A stretch of 64,000 nucleotides of DNA from CAYXDO01 sp964463485 (GCA_964463485.1 CAYXDO010000010.1:53000-116999); one strand, 5' to 3'. Positions 44,137 to 53,575 are shown, numbered from the stretch's first letter. Program-made: numbers and translations. Notes: generated from the sequence alone by a model not told the origin.

Positions 44137-45506
44137 CCCCTCGCCGCGGAGGCCCCCGCAATCGTCATGCGCGATACTCGGAAAGACGGTGACTGAAACC
44201 GCGCGCGGTCGTCCAGATCGTCGGCGACCGCGTCGATACGGGGCCAAAGCTCGTCGAAACCGAGGCTCACGGTGACCTCACTGACCGGATGGGTGAGCTC
44301 CCCCTTCTCGATCATGAAACCCTCGGCGCCCCGGCTGAAGTCGCCGGTGGTGGGATTGAACCCAAAACCCATCATGTGAGTCACATAGAGTCCGCGGTCC
44401 AGCTCGCCAATGATCTCGGCTCGCGACCTCGTACCCTTTTGCAGCACGAAATTGCTCGGCGAGACTCCGGGCTTCGCGGAGAGTCCGCGCGCGGCATTGC
44501 CAGTGCTGGGCAGACCCAGCTTGCGACCGGTGTAAGTATCGAGAAGCCACGACCCGAGCACTCCTACGTCGACGATGACGTTGGATCGAGACGGAAGGCC
44601 CTCGCCGTCGAACGGGCGAGATCCCGCTCCACGCCGAGTCAGCGGTTCGTCTCGAATCGTGACCAGCGGCGAGGCGATCGGTTGTCGCAGTTTGCCGACG
44701 AGATAGCTGGTGCGTTTGTAGATCGCGTCGCCGCTCACGCAGGAGCAGAGCAAGGACAGCAGCGCGCGCGCCGAGTCAGGATCGAACACGACAGGCAACT
44801 CGGCGCTCTCGATCTTGGTGGCGCCGAGCTTCTGGATCGCCCGACGGGCGGCCTCCTGACCTACAGCCTCAGCGGTTTGGAGGTCCGCGGTATGGCGGCG
44901 GGCATCCCAATACGATCCGCGCTGACGCTTGCCGCTGGCCTCCTCGATCACCGGCACGGCATAGAGTGTGACGTAAGAGCCTCGGTAGCTGCCTTCGAAT
45001 CCTCCGCTCGTGGCCATGGCGCGGGTGTAGAGCGTGCGCTCGAAGGTCCCTCCTTCGCTGTTCACGATCCGCGGGTCGTACGCGAGGGCGGCGGACTCAC
45101 AGGCCTTGGCGCGGTCGACCGCTTCGACGCCGCTGATCGAGGCGACGGCAGGGTCGAAGAGATCGAGGTCTTCGAACGGCCCCAGATGCAACAGCGCTGG
45201 ATCTGGGGGACCTGCGAGCTCATCGGGTTCCGAGAGCGAAGCCAGCTCGAGCGCTGACGCCACGAGATCTTCGAGGCCGGCGGGCGAGGTGTTGCTCGTG
45301 GTGGAGGTCGCCTGACGGCCGTTTTTGAACACCCGGATCCCCGCACCCACACTTCGCGCCTCACGAATCATCTCTGGCTCTCCGAGCCGAACCTTCGCGG
45401 AGAGCTCCGACTCGTCGAGCACGATGGCCTCGGCGACCTCTGCACCTAGGCGTTGCGCCTGGCCGACGATCTGTTTGGAGAGCTCGAGCTGCTTGGTGTC
45501 ACTCAC
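44133..45506 (-). CDS. tldE: TldE/PmbA metalloprotease subunit
   Basis: 457 aa from GTG 45506, with GGAGG upstream and a 4-bp GTGA overlap with tldD. TldE is the non-catalytic partner of TldD; the heterodimer degrades unstructured peptides and matures microcin B17 in E. coli. Family features include 'AIVLDESELSAKVR', 'GAGIRVFKNGRQATS', 'SGDAIYKRTSYLVGKL', 'VDVGVLGSWLLDTYTGRKLGL' and 'GAEGFMIEKGELTHPVSEVT'. As expected for TldE, the HExxxH site of TldD is absent. It is the second gene of a five-gene overlapping unit. Confidence 0.96.
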   Translation of the reverse strand: MSDTKQLELSKQIVGQAQRLGAEVAEAIVLDESELSAKVRLGEPEMIREARSVGAGIRVFKNGRQATSTTSNTSPAGLEDLVASALELASLSEPDELAGPPDPALLHLGPFEDLDLFDPAVASISGVEAVDRAKACESAALAYDPRIVNSEGGTFERTLYTRAMATSGGFEGSYRGSYVTLYAVPVIEEASGKRQRGSYWDARRHTADLQTAEAVGQEAARRAIQKLGATKIESAELPVVFDPDSARALLSLLCSCVSGDAIYKRTSYLVGKLRQPIASPLVTIRDEPLTRRGAGSRPFDGEGLPSRSNVIVDVGVLGSWLLDTYTGRKLGLPSTGNAARGLSAKPGVSPSNFVLQKGTRSRAEIIGELDRGLYVTHMMGFGFNPTTGDFSRGAEGFMIEKGELTHPVSEVTVSLGFDELWPRIDAVADDLDDRARFQSPSFRVSRMTIAGASAARG

Positions 45507-46942
45507 TTGCCACCTCCGAGGTTCGTGCCGCCGACGGTCATCTTGGAGATTCGAACGGTCGGACAGCCCACGCCCACCGGAACGGACTGCCCGTCTTTGC
45601 CGCAGGTCCAAATGCCGTCGGAGATCTCGAGGTCGGTGCCCAACATGTCGACGGCGGCGAGAACGTCAGGTCCGTTGCCGATGAGGTTCACACCTTTGAG
45701 CGGCGCGGTGAGCCTGCCGTCTTCGATGAGATAGCTCTCGGTGAGTGAGAAGACGAAGTCACCGTTGGCGATGTTGACCTGGCCGCCTGAAAAGCGCTTG
45801 GCGAACACGCCGTGTTTGGTCTTGCGAATGATGTCTTCGGGGTCGTCCTGACCTCCAAGGAGGATGGTGTTGGTCATGCGAGGCATGGGGGCGTAGCGAA
45901 AGCTCTGGCGCCGGCCATTGCCCGAGGGCGCCTTGAAGTGGCGCGCGGAGAGTCGATCTTGCATGTAGCCTCGAAGGATTCCGTTCTCGATCAGGGTGAC
46001 GGGCCTGGCTTCCATACCCTCGTCATCCACGTTGAGGCTCCCTCGACCGTGGTGTTCGGTGGGGTCGTCGACGACCGTGCAGATCGCGCTGGCGACGCTT
46101 TCGCCGACTCGATCGCTGTAGCGCGACGTCTTCTTTCGGTTGAAGTCGGCCTCGAGCCCGTGCCCGATCGCTTCGTGGAGTAGGATGCCGCTGTCGCCTG
46201 GGGCGAGCACGACGGGCATCTCTCCGGCCGGAGCGTCTTTGGCGTCGAGCATGGCGATGGCGATCCGCGCAGCCTCGCGGCCATGATCCTCGGGCTTGTG
46301 TCCGGCGTGCAGAAAGTACTCGAGGCCAAATCGGCCGCCGCCGCCGGAGCGCCCGTTTTGTCGCTTGTGCCCGCTCTCGGCGACGGCAGAGACGTTGAGA
46401 CGAATCATGGGCTGTACGTCGCGAGCGAGCACTCCGTCGGAAGTGATGACCAGAATCTCTCGAACGGTCTCGGCGAAGCTGGCTTCGACTCGAGTGATGC
46501 GAGGATCGGCCGCACGCGCAGCGCGATCGGCGCGGAGCAAGAGAGCCTTCTTCTTCGCGCCCTCGACGTCGATCGACGAGGCTTCGACCGCGTATCGCGA
46601 AGGGAAGCTGCGAGGCTCGATGCGCTCGACGTGTGTAGCCTCTCCCGATGCGATGGCCGACGCCGTGCGGGCGGCCTCTTCCATGGCCGAAAGCTCGAGC
46701 GACTCGACGAACGCGTAGCCCGTCGCGTCACCGCGCTGGACGCGCACGCCAAGACCGAGGTCGACGCTGCGGCCGGCGGACTTGACGATGTGCTCGTCGA
46801 GCACGAGGTGCGCGCTGGTTTCGGTCTCGAAGAACAGATCGGCGTAGTCACCGCCGCGAGCGAGCGCCAGCTCGAGCAGGCGCGTCAGGGTATGGGTGTC
46901 GGCGACGACAGCGTCGAACGGAGACGGGGGTTTGGAGCCCAT
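45503..46942 (-). CDS. tldD: TldD metalloprotease subunit
   Basis: 479 aa. The catalytic zinc site is HEAIGHGLEAD (HExxxH at residues 256-261), with 'SGNGRRQSFRYAPMPRMTNTILL' and the third-ligand region 'GKDGQSVPVGVGCPTVRIS' near the C-terminus. N-terminal domain 'ARGGDYADLFFETETSAHLVLDE' is characteristic. It forms the active subunit of the TldD/TldE heterodimer in the cytoplasm. E. coli TldD/TldE affect CcdA antitoxin turnover and microcin B17 maturation, which makes the toxin-antitoxin-like pair at the 3' end of this operon notable. It is the first gene of the unit. Confidence 0.97.
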   Translation of the reverse strand: MGSKPPSPFDAVVADTHTLTRLLELALARGGDYADLFFETETSAHLVLDEHIVKSAGRSVDLGLGVRVQRGDATGYAFVESLELSAMEEAARTASAIASGEATHVERIEPRSFPSRYAVEASSIDVEGAKKKALLLRADRAARAADPRITRVEASFAETVREILVITSDGVLARDVQPMIRLNVSAVAESGHKRQNGRSGGGGRFGLEYFLHAGHKPEDHGREAARIAIAMLDAKDAPAGEMPVVLAPGDSGILLHEAIGHGLEADFNRKKTSRYSDRVGESVASAICTVVDDPTEHHGRGSLNVDDEGMEARPVTLIENGILRGYMQDRLSARHFKAPSGNGRRQSFRYAPMPRMTNTILLGGQDDPEDIIRKTKHGVFAKRFSGGQVNIANGDFVFSLTESYLIEDGRLTAPLKGVNLIGNGPDVLAAVDMLGTDLEISDGIWTCGKDGQSVPVGVGCPTVRISKMTVGGTNLGGGK

Positions 46943-47021
46943 GGCTCCGCGAGCCTAGCAGAGGTCAGGGCGGAAATCGCGGCGTGGTGAGGTGTGCAGA
47001 AGCGGAGTCAGATCGAGGAAC

Positions 47022-48866
47022 TCAGCGGCACTCGAGGAACTGAGTGGCGCCGCAGCCGCAATTCACATCACCGGCCGCGCAGGGAACGAGGCAGCTCACT
47101 TCGCCGTAGACCGCGGTGCAGTCCATTCGCGACACACACGTTTGCTCGTCGAGGCCCACGCACTCTGGGTTCGGGGCGCACTCACCGGTGGCGCAGCCTG
47201 TCGTGGGGTCGATGACGTTGCCGTAGGGGCACCAAATCGCCGGAATCGGTGGGCACTCCTGAGCTCGCTCGTGGCAGCCGATGAAGGCGCCCGTGGCGGG
47301 GTCGCATGGGTTCTCGCAGGCGCCGTCGGGACCGGGGCGGCAGGGAGCGGCGAGGCAGTTGAAGTGACCGTACTCAGCCTCGCACTCGGGAGTCGCGTTG
47401 CAGCTGGCCTCATCGAGGCTCGAGCAACGATCGTTCACCGGCACGCACTGAACGGTGCAATCGGCGTTCGGCGGGCACTCTTGGCAGACGGTACCGGGAG
47501 CACACAGGACCGCAGCGCACGCGGACACGTCTTGGCAGCCAGCGTAGACCGGTCCGGGCGCGGGGCAATCGCAAGGCGAGCACACCTCGCCGGTGGAGGG
47601 GTCGCAGCCGGCGCAGGCACAGCCGCCTTCGACGTAGATGGGTTCGCAGCCTGGGTCGGAGATGCAAGACATCTCGTCGAGCGCCCAGCAACCGCTCGGC
47701 GGCGGATTACACGAGCAAACCTCGCAGCCGTTGGCGTCGATTTGGAATCCATACTCACACCAGAGGTCACAGAGCACGGGTTCGCAGGTCTGGCCGCGAG
47801 TATGGCACCCGCCGAAGATGGGCTCGCAAGCGGGGCAGTCCATTCCATTTTCCGGGTCGCAAGGCGCACACGGCGGATAAAGGTACGTCGCTTCGCAGCT
47901 CGGCTCCGCGTTGCACATGGCCTCGTCGAGCCACTCGCACTTATCCGGCTGCTGAGCGTCGGTGCAGTACGCGAAGTGAGGCGCGATCGGCCGCGCACAG
48001 TCGCAGGACTCGCACATCTCGCCTCGCGGGCAGTCCGGACAAGCGCAAGCGCCGCCGCCAGCGTCGTAAACTGCTTCGCAGCCCGGCGTGGCCAGGCAGC
48101 GATCTTCTGGAAGGTCGTAGCAGCCGCTCGGAGGCGGGTTGCAGGCGCAGACTTCGCAGCCGCGGTCATCCGTCGCGAAGCCGAACTCACACCACATCTC
48201 GCAAGTCACCGGTTCGCATGTGCACGGATGGTCGCGGAGGTGACAGCCGTTGAAGCCAAAGCCGTCGCAGCGCGGGCAGTTCGCGTCGTCTTCCCGGCAC
48301 GCGATGGCCGGGCACGGGAGCGCGCCATAGTCCGCTTCGCAGCTCGGATCGGCGAGGCACGAGGCCTCGTCGAGACCTTCACAAGGGCCCGGCTGCCAAC
48401 GCGTCGAACAACCGCCGAAGCCGGGGCCGCAGTCGCACGCGGGACACGTGCCGTCTTCTGCACACGGCGCACAAGCGCAGTCGGCGTAGAGGGGCTCGCA
48501 GTCTTGGCGCGCAAGGCACGCGGCCTCGTCTTGGATCGACTCGCAGGCGAGCGCCTGCTCCCGAATCTCACAACCCTGAAACGAGGGAGCTGGGCAATCA
48601 CACTCGCAGGGTGCGGCGAAACAAGCGCCGCAGGCACAGTCGACCTCTGCGTACGTCGGCACGCAGTCGGGTCGCGCGGTACATTGCGACTCGTCGAGCT
48701 CTCCGCACTCGAGGCGTGTCGGCACTTCCAGATGCTGCCGATCTTCGTCGGAAGAGCCTCCGCAGCTGCCGCCCGCAAATCCCGCTTGCACGAGCGCAAG
48801 CGAGAAAATCCCAAACAGCGGCGCAAACCGAGCCGCTTCCCCTGTCTTCTCTCGAGTCGAGTTCAT
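47022..48866 (-). CDS. Cys-repeat lipoprotein with eight LDExxC modules
   Basis: 614 aa from ATG 48866 (GGAGAAGGA upstream). An N-terminal signal (APLFGIFSLALVQAGFAGGSC) suggests a lipoprotein, although the GGSC lipobox is non-canonical. The mature protein holds eight copies of a Cys module of the form LDExxCxxxPxCExxYxxxxC (for example LDEASCLADPSCEADYGALPC, LDEMSCISDPGCEPIYVEGGC, LDEQTCVSRMDCTAVYGEVSC), interspersed with CDCPAP, CEVCACNPPPSGC and WCEYGF segments. The disulphide-rich array is probably an extended, protease-resistant surface protein. It lies 79 bp after the tldD start on the same strand. Confidence 0.9.
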   Translation of the reverse strand: MNSTREKTGEAARFAPLFGIFSLALVQAGFAGGSCGGSSDEDRQHLEVPTRLECGELDESQCTARPDCVPTYAEVDCACGACFAAPCECDCPAPSFQGCEIREQALACESIQDEAACLARQDCEPLYADCACAPCAEDGTCPACDCGPGFGGCSTRWQPGPCEGLDEASCLADPSCEADYGALPCPAIACREDDANCPRCDGFGFNGCHLRDHPCTCEPVTCEMWCEFGFATDDRGCEVCACNPPPSGCYDLPEDRCLATPGCEAVYDAGGGACACPDCPRGEMCESCDCARPIAPHFAYCTDAQQPDKCEWLDEAMCNAEPSCEATYLYPPCAPCDPENGMDCPACEPIFGGCHTRGQTCEPVLCDLWCEYGFQIDANGCEVCSCNPPPSGCWALDEMSCISDPGCEPIYVEGGCACAGCDPSTGEVCSPCDCPAPGPVYAGCQDVSACAAVLCAPGTVCQECPPNADCTVQCVPVNDRCSSLDEASCNATPECEAEYGHFNCLAAPCRPGPDGACENPCDPATGAFIGCHERAQECPPIPAIWCPYGNVIDPTTGCATGECAPNPECVGLDEQTCVSRMDCTAVYGEVSCLVPCAAGDVNCGCGATQFLECR

Positions 48867-49059
48867 GGTCCTTCTCCGTCTACGGCCTGTCGCCGCGGTC
48901 ACGCCCCGCGGAAGAAGCAAGACCCTTGCCAGCAGCAGACTCGGCCCTGAAACCTGCCCACCCTCAGAAAGATGTCGGATCAAGCTCACCCAAGCCTACC
49001 TCGGGTCTCGAATTCCTGAGGGGATGAACATCAACGTGAGCCTTCAGCGCGCAACATTG

Positions 49060-49311
49060 TCATCCGCACACCGCGAAGGTCCGCGTCGCACGCCAAACCC
49101 CGCCGATACAGTCGTAACCTTGGGCCGTCTCGGCATTGCAGTAGTAGCAAACGAGGGCGGTCGCGCAGGCGTCGCCGACCTTCGGCTCGCGCTCCACGCA
49201 GTCGGCGTCCGACTTGTAGCCGCAATCTCCTGCGCTGAGCTGACAGAGCGAACGATCGCCATCGCCGCAAGCACACAGCACGAAGAGCGCGAGCCCCACC
49301 TTGTCGATCAC
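49060..49311 (-). CDS. Small Cys-rich lipoprotein
   Basis: 83 aa from GTG 49311, whose GTGA overlaps the stop of the upstream gene; the long in-frame extension to 49425 is ignored because it is not a signal sequence. 'DKVGLALFVLCACG' is a lipoprotein signal with lipobox LCAC. The mature 65 residues contain about nine Cys ('LCQLSAGDCGYKSDADC', 'ACATALVCYYCNAETA', 'YDCIGG'). Envelope location inferred. Function unknown. Confidence 0.75.
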   Translation of the reverse strand: MIDKVGLALFVLCACGDGDRSLCQLSAGDCGYKSDADCVEREPKVGDACATALVCYYCNAETAQGYDCIGGVWRATRTFAVCG

Positions 49312-49859
49312 GAGAGCTTCGTCAGGACTCGGTCGCTCGCCTCCGCGGCCTGATCCGCATAGGGCTGGGCCTCGCGCAGGGACGCGAGCACCTCGGGCCG
49401 ATGCCCATCGGACGCCGCAGACCACGCGCGATAGAGCAGTCGCTCGGACGTCGCGAGCGGCCCCATGACCTCGGCGTACGACGGAAAGCCGAGGCGGGCA
49501 GACACCGCTTCCTGCGCTTCGCCGAGCCTCGCAGGCCCGAGGTAGATGAGCTCTTCGACTTTCTTCTTCACTTCTTCGAGGTGAAGCGTAGGCGCCAGCT
49601 TGCTCAGCTCCGCCACACCGCTCGCATGCACGCGAACGCCATCGGCGAGCGTGCCCGTTCGAATCACGCGATCCTTGGCAGCGTCACCCTGCTCTTCCTC
49701 GATGGGCGGAGCGCCGGCCTTTCGCTTCACCAAGATCCCGATCCCGAGCACCCCGAGGCCGGCTGCCATCGCGGCCCAGTGCGGGTTGGGCCACAGCGCC
49801 CCAGCGACGATGGCGATCGCCATTCCGACGTAACCGATCCAAAGCCCGATCGTTGCCAC
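49308..49859 (-). CDS. Membrane protein with soluble helical C-terminus
   Basis: 183 aa from GTG 49859, GAGGAGGT upstream. Two transmembrane helices at residues 4-38 (LWIGYVGMAIAIVAGALW, 'HWAAMAAGLGVLGIGILV') are followed by a charged cytoplasmic or periplasmic domain (about 45-183) with predicted helices ('LEEVKKKVEELIYLG', 'ASLREAQPYADQAAEASDRV'). It follows the OPT transporter gene by 12 bp and overlaps the small lipoprotein gene by 4 bp, so the three form one transcript. It may be an accessory factor of the transporter; no family is recognised. Confidence 0.8.
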   Translation of the reverse strand: MATIGLWIGYVGMAIAIVAGALWPNPHWAAMAAGLGVLGIGILVKRKAGAPPIEEEQGDAAKDRVIRTGTLADGVRVHASGVAELSKLAPTLHLEEVKKKVEELIYLGPARLGEAQEAVSARLGFPSYAEVMGPLATSERLLYRAWSAASDGHRPEVLASLREAQPYADQAAEASDRVLTKLS

Positions 49860-49871
49860 GTTTCTACCTCC

Positions 49872-51839
49872 TCAACCCAGCGCGGTCCGCGCGAGATCGA
49901 CGCCCACCAGAGCCACTTGAGCAAGTCCTTCTCCCACTAAGAATCCAGCGGCGAGCGGTATGCCGATGTCATCGACCCAGCCTCGGCCTCTCCATTTCTC
50001 CGTCACCACGGTGAGCGCGCAGCCGATGCAATACGTGAGCGTCACGGACATCGGCAGGTACATCGCGAGGCCGATGACGACGCCGAGCCCGCCGCCCAAG
50101 CCGAGCGTGAGCAAGAGGCCAGCGACCGTGCCGACGACATAGCGGAGCTTCACCGCGGCCGCGATCGCGAGCTGCTGATCATTCAGAACCGCTTGGGGCG
50201 CAAAGAGCTCCAGCGCCGCCTTGATCGCCTGGCCTTGCGGCGCGGTGAGCGGGTCGTTGCCGAACACGAACTTCTTCGCGAGGAGCACGAGCGTCAAGAG
50301 CGAGATCAAGGGCCCGATCCACGCGACCGCGAACTGGGTGATCTGTTGGCGACGCGGGATCGCTCCGACGAGGTGGCCGGTCTTCAGGTCCTGCATCATG
50401 TCCGAGCCCTGACCCGTGGCCACGCACACCGCCACGGCCATCACGAGCGCGACCATCGCGCCCTCGCGACCGAGCAGCGTCACGACGAGCACGATCGTGA
50501 TGAGTGCCATGCCCGAGAGCGGCGAGTTGTCGGTCTTGCCGGTAGCGATCGACACGATGATGTTCGCGAGCCACATCCAGACCGTCGCGACCACCGCGGC
50601 CACGAGCACACGCCACAAGCTCGCGCCTTCCGACCCGAACCAACCGGCGAGGAACAACACGACGAAGGAGATGCCGCTGCTGACCCAGATCAACTTGGGC
50701 GGGAGCTCCTGCGTGATTTGAGCCCCTTGATCTTTGGCCGCTTGCGCGGCGGAGCGCTGTTTCTGAATCGACTTGATCGCGGAGAGCAGCATCGGCGCGG
50801 TCAAGACGACGCTGGCGATCGAACCGCCGAGCAGCATGCCCACGCCCAGCGGACGCGCCGCGTATTTGTACGACCAGCCCGACGCCATCGCGTCGAACTC
50901 GTCCTTCACGCCCTTTGCCTTCGAGGTGAGATCCGCGATCACTTCGGCCGGCATCCAGCCTCGAGTCACCACGAGCGGCGTGACGATCCAGTGGGCCAAC
51001 ACCGCGCCGACCATGAGCACCAGGCCTGCGCGGCCCGTAATGTAACCGCCACCAAGCGACGTGAGGCCGCCGAGCACGGCGATGACGATCGCGAAGTGCA
51101 TCGGGAACCCGAGCTTGTGGCCGAGGTCGAAATCGTCCGGGATCTCCGACAGCAGCGGGAGGTCCGGGAAGATGCTCTTGATGCCGGTGACGAGCGCGAA
51201 CGTGATCGCAAAGGCGATCCCGATCATCAGCCACCGAAACCGCACGGGTCCCGATCCCGAAGCCTTCAAGATCGCGGCGGTGGCCACGCCGCTCGGGAAC
51301 ACGAGCCGCTCGAGATCGATCATTTGTTTGCGGCTCGGGATGATGAAGAGGACGCCGAGCATCGATCCGGCGGTCGCCGCAGCGGCCATGGACCAGAGCA
51401 TGCGCGAAGAGATCAACTGAAGCTCGGGGTGCGTGGCCACGTACTTTTCGACGGTGATGCCGGCCGCTTGGGCCGCGGCGATCACTTCTGGCGAGTTGAT
51501 GGCGGCGTCGGAGCTCAGCAGGTAGAGCACCGGCACGGTGAAGATGACACCGGCCGCAGACACGTTGATTGCAGCTGCAACGGTTTGGTTGATGTTGTTT
51601 TCGACGATGCTGCCGGTGCCGAGGCCCTTGCGCAGGATGCCCCAGCCGAGCATCGCGGCGACCATCGACGCGGGCACGGTGAACCCGAGCTTCAAGCCGG
51701 CGTACGTGAAGCTCACGGTCAGGGCGACGCCGATGATGATGCCGAGCCAGAGGGAGGGGGCGGTGACCTCACGATAGGGAGCCGCTGCGTTCTTCGGGTC
51801 GTCGCCCAGCTCGCCCACCCGGGCGGAGTCCGTGGTCAT
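49872..51839 (-). CDS. OPT-family oligopeptide/metal-chelate transporter
   Basis: 655 aa, about 14-16 transmembrane segments. Family features: 'GLKLGFTVPASMVAAMLGWGIL', 'ENNINQTVAAAINVSAAGVIFTVPVLYLL' near the N-terminus, 'LVFPSGVATAAILKA', and 'DMMQDLKTGHLVGAIPRRQQ', which matches the bacterial OPT signature. OPT proteins use the proton gradient to take up small peptides or metal-chelator complexes; the substrate cannot be read from sequence. First gene of a transcript with a two-TM protein and a small lipoprotein. Confidence 0.95.
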   Translation of the reverse strand: MTTDSARVGELGDDPKNAAAPYREVTAPSLWLGIIIGVALTVSFTYAGLKLGFTVPASMVAAMLGWGILRKGLGTGSIVENNINQTVAAAINVSAAGVIFTVPVLYLLSSDAAINSPEVIAAAQAAGITVEKYVATHPELQLISSRMLWSMAAAATAGSMLGVLFIIPSRKQMIDLERLVFPSGVATAAILKASGSGPVRFRWLMIGIAFAITFALVTGIKSIFPDLPLLSEIPDDFDLGHKLGFPMHFAIVIAVLGGLTSLGGGYITGRAGLVLMVGAVLAHWIVTPLVVTRGWMPAEVIADLTSKAKGVKDEFDAMASGWSYKYAARPLGVGMLLGGSIASVVLTAPMLLSAIKSIQKQRSAAQAAKDQGAQITQELPPKLIWVSSGISFVVLFLAGWFGSEGASLWRVLVAAVVATVWMWLANIIVSIATGKTDNSPLSGMALITIVLVVTLLGREGAMVALVMAVAVCVATGQGSDMMQDLKTGHLVGAIPRRQQITQFAVAWIGPLISLLTLVLLAKKFVFGNDPLTAPQGQAIKAALELFAPQAVLNDQQLAIAAAVKLRYVVGTVAGLLLTLGLGGGLGVVIGLAMYLPMSVTLTYCIGCALTVVTEKWRGRGWVDDIGIPLAAGFLVGEGLAQVALVGVDLARTALG

Positions 51840-52080
51840 TCGGCCGGTCTACACAACTTTTTGCCGAAAGAGATCCTCGGAAACCGGCTGAAAACTCGAT
51901 CTGCCGGCCAGGGTCGGTAGTGTACGGGCATGGCCGGTCGACCCAGCGACGGCGACAGAAGGCCCGGCCTGGGCGAGGAGCTGTGATGCAGATCGCGGAT
52001 TTGGACCGCTCCGGCGTCAAATACGCAGGAATTCGGCCGGGGAGCTTTATGGGCACCGTCGCCTCTGGCAGGCTTCGCGA

Positions 52081-53400
52081 GTGAGCAAGGACGGTCGTCC
52101 TTCCGCGCTCAGCCGCCTTGCGGGCGCGTTCGGCAAGGCGTTGATGGAGCTCGGCGTGACCCCCGAGGACGACGTCCTCGAGCGGCTCGCTGTCCTCGTA
52201 CACGAGTGTATGTCGAGTCGTGGCCGCAGCTTTCACGACGTGGAGCACGCGCTCGAGATCGGCCGCAGCGAGGACCCGCTGCAGATCTTGGCGGGCCTCT
52301 TTCACGACGTGGTCTACCACCAGATCGACGGCGGGCTGGCGAGCACACCTCGGCAGCTCGTGGGCGCCGGGCTCATCACGACCGACGGCGTCACTCGCGT
52401 GGGTGCTCTCGACGGCGGGGACACGCTGTTGGCCGACGTCGTGTCGGTGTTTGGCATGACGCCGGGACAGGAGCTCTCGGTCTACGGGGGCTTGAACGAG
52501 CTCGCGAGCGCGCTGGTGGCGGTGCGGGCGCTCCAGCCCTTTCTCTCACACACTCACCTGGTCTCGGTGGCCGCGGCGATCGAGGCCACCATTCCGTTCC
52601 GTCCGCCCGGACCGAACGGCTCACCGCTCGAAGCGCTCCACGCTCGGCTCTTGGCGATCGGATTTCAGCCTTCGGATGCCGAGCGCGCCGTTCGCGCGGC
52701 GCTCGGTGTGGTGAATCGGGACGTCGAAAACTTCGCGTTCGAAAACAGCGCCGAGTTTCTCGATCACACCTGGATGCTCCTTCCGGAGTCGAACTGGTCT
52801 CTGCGCAACAACGCCGCCTACACACTCACCGAATATCGGGGCGCGATCGAGCGCATGGAAAAGTTCCTGAGTGGGTTGTCTCCAAGCCTCGTGTTCTCCG
52901 AATTCCGCGGCGCTCCGGAAAAGGAGCGGCTCGAGAGTATGACGCGCGGCGCCGCGCGCAACATTCGGATCGGCAGCCGCTACCTCCGCGCCAAGTGCGT
53001 TGCCGCTAGAGTCCTAGAGTCCCTCGCGTGCCTCACCGGAGGCGACGCTCCGGTGTCCCTCTTCATGGGTGACTTGCCCGACGCGAAGAGCGACACCCTG
53101 AGGATCGAAGACTTCTTCCCGCCACCCACCCGGCACGCGACCGACATCGACGACGAGGTCTACTCACTCTTGGCGTACGGCCGAGCGAGCGAGACTTCCT
53201 TCGATCTGAGGAATGCGCCGCTCGCAGCCTACCTCTACGAAGCGCTCGGGGATCGCGACACCGATCTCACCCTCGCGGGCTTGAGGGCCGGTCGAACGGC
53301 TCCGGAGGTCCTCCCACGCGAAGTGCTGGCGCCGCTCGTCCAGGCCATCGCAGCGATCGCGTCCACACGCCGAAAGCGCCTCCTCGCGCTGCTCGCTTAG
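52081..53400 (+). CDS. HD-superfamily metal-dependent phosphohydrolase-like protein
   Basis: 439 aa from GTG 52081. The N-terminal domain has the HD pattern: His52 and His56 in 'SFHDVEHALEI', then the HD pair His75-Asp76 in 'LAGLFHDVVYHQ'. Eukaryote/bacteria-shared predicted HD phosphohydrolases have exactly this YH..H..FHDxxY spacing. The C-terminal 300 residues are mostly helical and unassigned ('LSGLSPSLVFSEFRGAPEKERLESM', 'NAPLAAYLYEALGD'). The substrate may be a nucleotide or a second messenger; this is inferred from the fold only. It converges with the large kinase gene; repeat copy B lies between. Confidence 0.85.
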   Translation: MSKDGRPSALSRLAGAFGKALMELGVTPEDDVLERLAVLVHECMSSRGRSFHDVEHALEIGRSEDPLQILAGLFHDVVYHQIDGGLASTPRQLVGAGLITTDGVTRVGALDGGDTLLADVVSVFGMTPGQELSVYGGLNELASALVAVRALQPFLSHTHLVSVAAAIEATIPFRPPGPNGSPLEALHARLLAIGFQPSDAERAVRAALGVVNRDVENFAFENSAEFLDHTWMLLPESNWSLRNNAAYTLTEYRGAIERMEKFLSGLSPSLVFSEFRGAPEKERLESMTRGAARNIRIGSRYLRAKCVAARVLESLACLTGGDAPVSLFMGDLPDAKSDTLRIEDFFPPPTRHATDIDDEVYSLLAYGRASETSFDLRNAPLAAYLYEALGDRDTDLTLAGLRAGRTAPEVLPREVLAPLVQAIAAIASTRRKRLLALLA

Positions 53401-53422
53401 TACACGTCCGTGGAAGTTCGTG

Positions 53423-53572
53423 ACCACGCTGAAACCACAGAGGACGCGGAGAGAAGACACAGAGGACACAGAGAAGTGCTCATTCCATCATCTGTGTGCT
53501 CTGTGGGCTTCGGCTCGGTGCTCTCTGTGGTTTCTCCCGTAGTCACGAATTTGCGGGGACCTGTACTTAGAT
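53423..53572. repeat. Dispersed palindromic repeat, copy B
   Basis: 150 bp between convergent genes, ending 4 bp before the stop codon of the large kinase gene. Its ends are imperfect inverted repeats: the left end reads ttcgtgaccacg..aaaccacagag (from 53417) and the right end read backwards gives ttcgtgactacgggagaaaccacagag. Compared with copy A (16766-16893) it has an extra central segment of about 25 bp and shares the flank ggacctgtact(c/t)agat. Confidence 0.8.
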
Positions 53573-53575
53573 CAC

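Noticed and set aside
46992..48950. 652-codon plus-strand frame opposite the Cys-repeat lipoprotein
   Set aside because: Ala/Arg/Val-rich shadow generated by the Cys codon pattern; no start signal.
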